This document shows positions 60,601 to 64,000 of a DNA stretch of 64,000 nt, piece by piece (position 1 is the first letter of the stretch; each line of letters begins with the position of its first letter). The translations under genes were made by a program, and so were the position numbers. The notes below the pieces were generated by a model. The model was not told the origin of the DNA, searched no databases, and saw only the letters and a program-made list of their open reading frames with translations. This stretch comes from Flavobacterium aquidurense (lineage in GTDB: Bacteria; Bacteroidota; Bacteroidia; Flavobacteriales; Flavobacteriaceae). The stretch covers positions 62,001 to 126,000 of the forward strand of contig FNPS01000010.1 of the NCBI GenBank assembly GCA_900107365.1, in the 5' to 3' direction.

Positions 60601-63202
60601 CCAGAGGTGTTGAAGTTGCAGTTGCAATTACCGGGACAAGTGCGTTGATTAAGATTTCATTTGAATTTGAGATATTATCTGCGGCATCCTTTACTTTTAC
60701 ACTATATGTTCCGGCAGGAATATTGGTAAAACTAGGAGTACTTTGATAGGTCAATCCGTCATTTATAGAGTATTGATAAGGATCATATCCTCCTTTAGCA
60801 TTAACAGTTATTTCGGCATTACTAACACAATCCAATTGTTTAGTAACAGTTGATACAGAAGTTAAGGGAGCTGCAACTCTAGCCTCAAAACGAACAGGCT
60901 CACAATTAGTTGAATCCTTTAATCTTATTTGATAATAGCCAGGTGCTAAATTTGTAAAAACATTATTGGCTTGAAAATCACCTGTACCAATAGCATATTG
61001 ATAAGAGCCAGTTCCTCCTTTCACATCAATGACAGAAACAGTTGAGCCTTCAACAAGCAAGTCTCCAAATAGAATTTCCGGTTCTACTATAGTGTGAGAT
61101 AGCGATACTAAACAGCTGTTGCTATCTTTAACTGTAATAATATAATTTCCGGCTTTTAATTTTGTAAAAGTATTGACGTTTGTGTAGGTACCGCCATTTA
61201 TAGAATACTCAAAGGGAGCTTCTCCACTTAAAGCAGTAACAGTTAACGAAGCCGTTTCGCCGGCACATAGTATTGGTGTACTTGTTGCTGTTGCGGTTAC
61301 GGCAACAGGTGGACTTATAATTATTTGACTTGTACTTGAAACAGAATTTAATGCATCTTTTACAGTTAGATAATAAGTACCAGGAGGTACTTTACTAAAA
61401 ATATTCCCGGATTGATATGATGTTCCACTCATTGAATAGGAAAGGGAATAATAATATGGACCTTGCCCGCCTGCAGCGGCAAGAATTATTTGTGTCTTAC
61501 CACTACAATCTGCCTGTTTAATAGTGGAATATGTAAAAGTTACAGGACTTGGATTCTCAATAGTAACAATAAAATCATAAGACTCACATCCTTTTGAATC
61601 CTTCACATGTACAATATGATTTCCGGCACTTAAGTTTGTAAACACATTTTCAGTCTGATAAGCTGCTAAATCTACTGAATATTGATAAGGTGCTGTTCCC
61701 GCCTGACCATTAAGAGTTAGAGTTTGACCCTCAATAACAATATCAGGATATATTGGTGTTGGCTGTGCAATAATATGTTCAATTGAAACAATACAACCAA
61801 CTGCATCTTTTACGGTGATAAAGTAAGTTCCTCCAGCAACATTATAAGTATTGGCAGCTGTGAAACCACCATTGTTTATAGCGTATTGATAGGGACTTTG
61901 TCCTCCTGTTGCATTAATTGTTAGTATCGTTTTGTCTTTAGCACAAACTAATGGTGTGCTTGAAGCTGTTGCAAGTAGTGGAGCAGGAGGTTGCTGCACC
62001 ATATTAAATAACGGAGGAGAAACACAGCCTTTACTATCCTTTATTAAAAAAGTGTAATTGCCTGGAGTCAAATTATTAAAAATATTGCTATTGGTAAAAG
62101 TTTGTCCATTATCAATAGAATAGTAAAACGGAGACTGTCCAGACGTTGCATGTACCATCATCGATGCACCTGTGCAACTTGTGGCATTGGTAACGAGTGC
62201 AACTCCATTTACAGCAACCGGTTGAGCTATGGTTATTAAATTTGGATTAGTCACCGAATTTAAAGCGTCTTTTACCGTAACAGAATAAGTACCGGCACTT
62301 AGATTATTAAAAATATTAAATGTTTGATAAGTATAACCGTTATCTACTGAATATAAATATGGAGCTTGTCCGCCAAAAGCAGTAATATTTAGCTGGGCAT
62401 TATTACCGTTACCTGTGCAATCTAATTCTCTGATAGCTACTGCAGCATTCAAAAAAGGAGCTACAGTTGCTTTTACCACTGCTACACAGCCCTGAACGTC
62501 TTTTATTCTTACATCATAATTTCCGGGAATAAAATTTGTGAAATAATTCGCTGCCTGATAAGTCAATCCATCTAAAGAATATTGGTAAGGAGCCGTTCCT
62601 CCTGCAGCAGTAATCAGGATTGTATTTTGGTCTAAAACCCTGGAAGTTGCAGTTACAGCAATTGGTGCCGTTATGGTATAGTTAGCTGTAGTCGGGCAGC
62701 TTGTACCCGTATCTAATACCTGTATACTATAAACTCCGGCAGATAAATTAGTAAAAACAGGACTGCTTGAGAAAGAACCGGCATTTAAAGCATAATAATA
62801 TGGACCAACTCCACCAGTAGCAGTTACGGTCAATGATGACTTGTCGCCAGCACATAAAATAGCGGTATGGGTTGCTGTTATATTTAAAGCGGCAACAACT
62901 TTTATATTAAAAGAATTGGTGGTTATATTCTCATTATTGTCAATTCTGACGTAGATGGTTGTAGCACCTACAGCTGCATTGTAATTGGAAGGATTTGCAA
63001 TTGGATTTGTATTATTGAGTGCGGCAGTAAGGCTTAAGTGAAAACTTACGGTTGTCTCATCCGGATTCAAATTTCCAATCAAAAGAGGTTTTTGTTTGGC
63101 TAAATCAAAATTGTTGTCTCCTGGACAATGTACAATATCACTAACCTGGGCATAAAAAACAGTAGTAAACAAGAAAAGAAAACAAAGTAGAGTTTTTTTC
63201 AT
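57584..63202 (-). CDS. Giant SprB-repeat surface adhesin with T9SS sorting domain
   Basis: 1872-aa secreted protein. Signal peptide (1-19), a short unique N-terminal domain (about 20-110), then 21 SprB-type repeats of about 75-80 residues, each with a [AG]PYxYSxxxG core followed by F.NL..G.Y.V.V.D..GC, and a type-A T9SS domain at the end (FYPNPVLHTLTISN ... KTVKIVKK). The repeat family is that of SprB, the mobile gliding adhesin of F. johnsoniae, but this protein is far smaller and is not next to the sprBCDF genes, so it is a paralogue-like adhesin. Many conserved Cys and Asp occur in the repeats. It is probably moved over the cell surface or involved in attachment, which is inference. Confidence 0.9.
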   Translation of the reverse strand: MKKTLLCFLFLFTTVFYAQVSDIVHCPGDNNFDLAKQKPLLIGNLNPDETTVSFHLSLTAALNNTNPIANPSNYNAAVGATTIYVRIDNNENITTNSFNIKVVAALNITATHTAILCAGDKSSLTVTATGGVGPYYYALNAGSFSSSPVFTNLSAGVYSIQVLDTGTSCPTTANYTITAPIAVTATSRVLDQNTILITAAGGTAPYQYSLDGLTYQAANYFTNFIPGNYDVRIKDVQGCVAVVKATVAPFLNAAVAIRELDCTGNGNNAQLNITAFGGQAPYLYSVDNGYTYQTFNIFNNLSAGTYSVTVKDALNSVTNPNLITIAQPVAVNGVALVTNATSCTGASMMVHATSGQSPFYYSIDNGQTFTNSNIFNNLTPGNYTFLIKDSKGCVSPPLFNMVQQPPAPLLATASSTPLVCAKDKTILTINATGGQSPYQYAINNGGFTAANTYNVAGGTYFITVKDAVGCIVSIEHIIAQPTPIYPDIVIEGQTLTLNGQAGTAPYQYSVDLAAYQTENVFTNLSAGNHIVHVKDSKGCESYDFIVTIENPSPVTFTYSTIKQADCSGKTQIILAAAGGQGPYYYSLSYSMSGTSYQSGNIFSKVPPGTYYLTVKDALNSVSSTSQIIISPPVAVTATATSTPILCAGETASLTVTALSGEAPFEYSINGGTYTNVNTFTKLKAGNYIITVKDSNSCLVSLSHTIVEPEILFGDLLVEGSTVSVIDVKGGTGSYQYAIGTGDFQANNVFTNLAPGYYQIRLKDSTNCEPVRFEARVAAPLTSVSTVTKQLDCVSNAEITVNAKGGYDPYQYSINDGLTYQSTPSFTNIPAGTYSVKVKDAADNISNSNEILINALVPVIATATSTPLDCTNYNATITINATGGQPPYQYSVNNEAYTSTITYTTVSPGTYTISVRDANFCVNKFVHVIAPLENILGTINIEGQTATVVSVSGGSGFYLYSLDEGSVQTSPVFTNVTPGHHLIKIKDSTGCESPYPISFSIEQPNSLTSTVAITKTIDCTSNASIAITAAGGQIPYTYSIDGGITYQSTNTFTNIPGGTYTVTVKDANNDTKTSSFIIPPYSSSLTVSGSYKNVSCNGSNDGSAEIIASGGKAPYLYSINNSVYTSSATFSSLAAGDYTLNVIDAAGCPATSLMRITQPDPIFVTSSVKNTTASNNDGEITVIATGGAGSYTYAITDNFGLPTGPFQISNVFKGLKVGSYGVQVKDTNGCAYSKANITIASNPNPLLVTFATTPATCVNPVGTVTVTASGGTAPYNYSLNGGSYASLNVFNLAPGTYTITVRDAGNNLSSIVADVTQVSVPSITAAVTSNILCKGDNTGSVTAVAIGGKAPYSYSINGVTFSPANTFTNLRIGTFTITVRDANSCLATTMITLTEPSEALSATAFPANDQSIIVNAKGGTGPYQYFLQDKGGVVVAGPQDNGVFTRLPLGLYGAQVTDANGCGYIMSGINVIPSPPLSATADVLAATCANSGTITVNATGGFQPYYYSFDNGVTYTNSNVYSTFLPGNYTIKVRDYKNTIVSLTAAISQINAPAITATATNIKCKGGASGSITATISGGQAPYTYSLNNGVFTTNSGNSISFYNLQAGVYSITVKDAKGCLTTNQIVITEPASPLISGITVQNQTITIEPSGGAGGYKFALSPNLDKFSTNNVFSQLNPGPYTVITSDLNGCSATINVLVDPPSPVINGLNKFEIELKPGLTLADIVVNGQNIRWYMNLNITDGSTSKTKETPLPLSTVLVDGTTYYASQTINGIESKERLAVTVKLNGALSTPDFVLPNFTFYPNPVLHTLTISNTAVIDEIEIYSVSGTTVLSKKVDNDYSEIDLSNVASGMYFLKVKSEGKTKTVKIVKK

Positions 63203-63230
63203 AGTATTAGATTTGTTAAAATGGACTTAA

Positions 63231-63258
63231 CAAATATATACAAAAAGCTATTCTACAA
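63231..63258 (-). promoter_or_regulatory. promoter of the SprB-repeat gene
   Basis: TTG (63258-63256), 17-bp spacer, TATATTTG (63238-63231) on the minus strand; leader of about 23 nt. Confidence 0.55.
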
Positions 63259-63359
63259 TTGTATAAACAATAATTTTCTTGCAAATCTAAGTGCAATTAA
63301 AATTTTCTTTAAACAGTAAATCCTGAACTTTAAAGTTTTGGAATTTCGAGAATTGAAAT

Positions 63360-63800
63360 TTATAATTTTAGGTACAAATAATGATTGTAATAATCAATAA
63401 TAGCTTTACCTTCCAATAAAACATCGGCACCAATAATGCCCTGAACTGCTTTTGTTTTATAGGCTTCTAAAGCTTCATTGACATGCGAAAGATCAAAAAT
63501 GACCAAACTGAAATCGGAGTTTTTCCAGCTTCCGATTTGCAAAAGATTACTGGCCGAAATTTGCGTTCTCATGCCGGTTCCGCCAGCTCCTGAAGCTTTG
63601 GTTTTTGATTTTTTTGCTGTGATACTAAAAAGTTCAACACTTTCAAAACCTATGCAGGTATTGGAAGCTCCAGTATCAAGAATAAAATTTCCCAAAATAC
63701 CATTAATTTTAGCTTTTATCAAAAGATGCTGTGTTCTGGTGACTTTAAATTTTATTTTTTTATAATTCTCTTTCTTGAGAGCCACGTGAAGATTTTCCAT
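63360..63800 (-). CDS. Retropepsin-like aspartic protease (clan AA)
   Basis: 146-aa single-domain aspartic protease of the retropepsin/clan AA type, acting as a homodimer in the family. The active site is Asp-Thr-Gly-Ala-Ser in NFILDTGASNTCIG (about 39-52), the flap region follows (SGAGGTGMRTQISA), and the second conserved hydrophobic-Gly block is VQGIIGADVLLEGKAIIDY. No signal peptide. Its first 49 nt overlap the end of the CHAT gene upstream, which suggests translational coupling. It might process or counteract the CHAT protein; the overlap makes a partnership plausible, but it is inference. Confidence 0.88.
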   Translation of the reverse strand: MENLHVALKKENYKKIKFKVTRTQHLLIKAKINGILGNFILDTGASNTCIGFESVELFSITAKKSKTKASGAGGTGMRTQISASNLLQIGSWKNSDFSLVIFDLSHVNEALEAYKTKAVQGIIGADVLLEGKAIIDYYNHYLYLKL

Positions 63801-64000
63801 TTTCGATAGTGATTGAAAATCAAAAATAAACCAATTATAATCAATATACTAATGATGTAATAGATATAATTTGATGCTTTTTCCTCCTGTGAGATTGAAC
63901 CGTAATACACAAACGAACTCCAATAATAGGGAGATTTCTTTACATTTGGAATCGATTTGTCATTCAAAAAAGCAATTTTTGCATTACTATTAGCTTCAAA
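63752..64000 (-). CDS. C-terminus of a CHAT-domain (caspase-like) membrane protein, 5' part beyond window
   Basis: Read from the window edge the open frame is FEANSNAKIAFLNDKSIPN, then SPYYWSSFVYYGS, and then a single hydrophobic helix (YIYYIISILIIIGLFLIFNHY) and a basic tail (WLSRKRIIKK). The SPYYWSSFVYYG block is the C-terminal hallmark of CHAT domains (hPYYWAaFv.iG), caspase-HetF-associated cysteine peptidases that are often fused to TPR repeats. The rest of the protein, including the catalytic His and Cys, lies beyond base 64000. A TTG at 63967 is not the true start. The domain seems to be tethered to the membrane by its C-terminal helix. Confidence 0.72.
   Translation of the reverse strand, partial: FEANSNAKIAFLNDKSIPNVKKSPYYWSSFVYYGSISQEEKASNYIYYIISILIIIGLFLIFNHYRKWKIFTWLSRKRIIKK

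Noticed and set aside
63752-63967. A free-standing 71-residue membrane peptide starting with TTG
   Set aside because: The frame is open to the window edge and upstream residues continue the CHAT pattern; it is the C-terminus of a larger protein.

Overview
This window is about 64 kb of an AT-rich chromosome from a member of the Bacteroidota, most likely a Flavobacterium of the F. johnsoniae type. The evidence is convergent. Several secreted proteins end in type IX secretion (T9SS) sorting domains. There are SusC and siderophore TonB receptors with carboxypeptidase-like N-terminal domains, a sigma/FecR pair next to a SusC, promoters of the Bacteroidota form TTTG-N18-20-TAnnTTTG, little sign of Shine-Dalgarno sequences, and a complex I operon with a short NuoG. 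I see no rRNA, tRNA, CRISPR array, phage or insertion sequence. The content is mostly core genome with accessory surface and uptake functions.

Layout. 1-4995 (minus): an ECF sigma factor, a FecR anti-sigma factor and a SusC-type receptor with an STN signalling domain (cut by the window edge), which together form a trans-envelope uptake/signalling unit. 5365-14237: mixed housekeeping and catabolic genes (ACT-like protein, YraN, LD-carboxypeptidase, serine hydrolase, secreted endonuclease/phosphatase-fold protein, 3-hydroxyanthranilate dioxygenase, cyclic-nucleotide phosphodiesterase-like MBL protein, ALDH7-type dehydrogenase). 14315-17428: a T9SS-exported pectate lyase with three nearly identical 270-bp repeats and LacI/cre-like operators at its promoter. 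17954-18727: a Bax-inhibitor-1 protein. 18892-32328: the complete 14-gene nuoA-N operon on the minus strand. 32571-36591: cold-shock protein, aspS, a TlpA-like protein and a MORN-repeat protein. 36622-42690: an iron/siderophore uptake operon (receptor, two small membrane proteins, two PepSY membrane proteins). 42908-47521: the 2-oxoglutarate dehydrogenase genes sucA and sucB with an unexpected secreted-protein gene between them. 47638-50094: small envelope proteins and a polyprenyl synthetase. 50362-57292: a YceI protein, a TetR regulator and a TolC/MFP/RND efflux system, joined by three copies of the same 28-bp palindrome. 57584-63202: a giant adhesin with 21 SprB-type repeats and a T9SS tail. 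63360-64000: a retropepsin-like protease overlapping the end of a membrane-anchored CHAT (caspase-like) protein that runs off the window.

How the parts work together. Complex I, SucAB, AspS and the polyprenyl synthetase (possibly supplying quinone or carrier-lipid side chains) are core respiration and growth. The receptors, pectate lyase and SprB-like protein are the outward-facing layer typical of a polymer-degrading, surface-living flavobacterium. The least expected structures are the 28-bp operator family shared by yceI and tetR, a dispersed intergenic element whose two copies differ by compensatory base changes in the same hairpin, a duplicated remnant of a T9SS tail beside the adhesin gene, and the CHAT/retropepsin pair at the right edge. 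Many start codons were chosen because a TAnnTTTG -7 element lies just upstream of the chosen codon and at or downstream of a longer alternative start.
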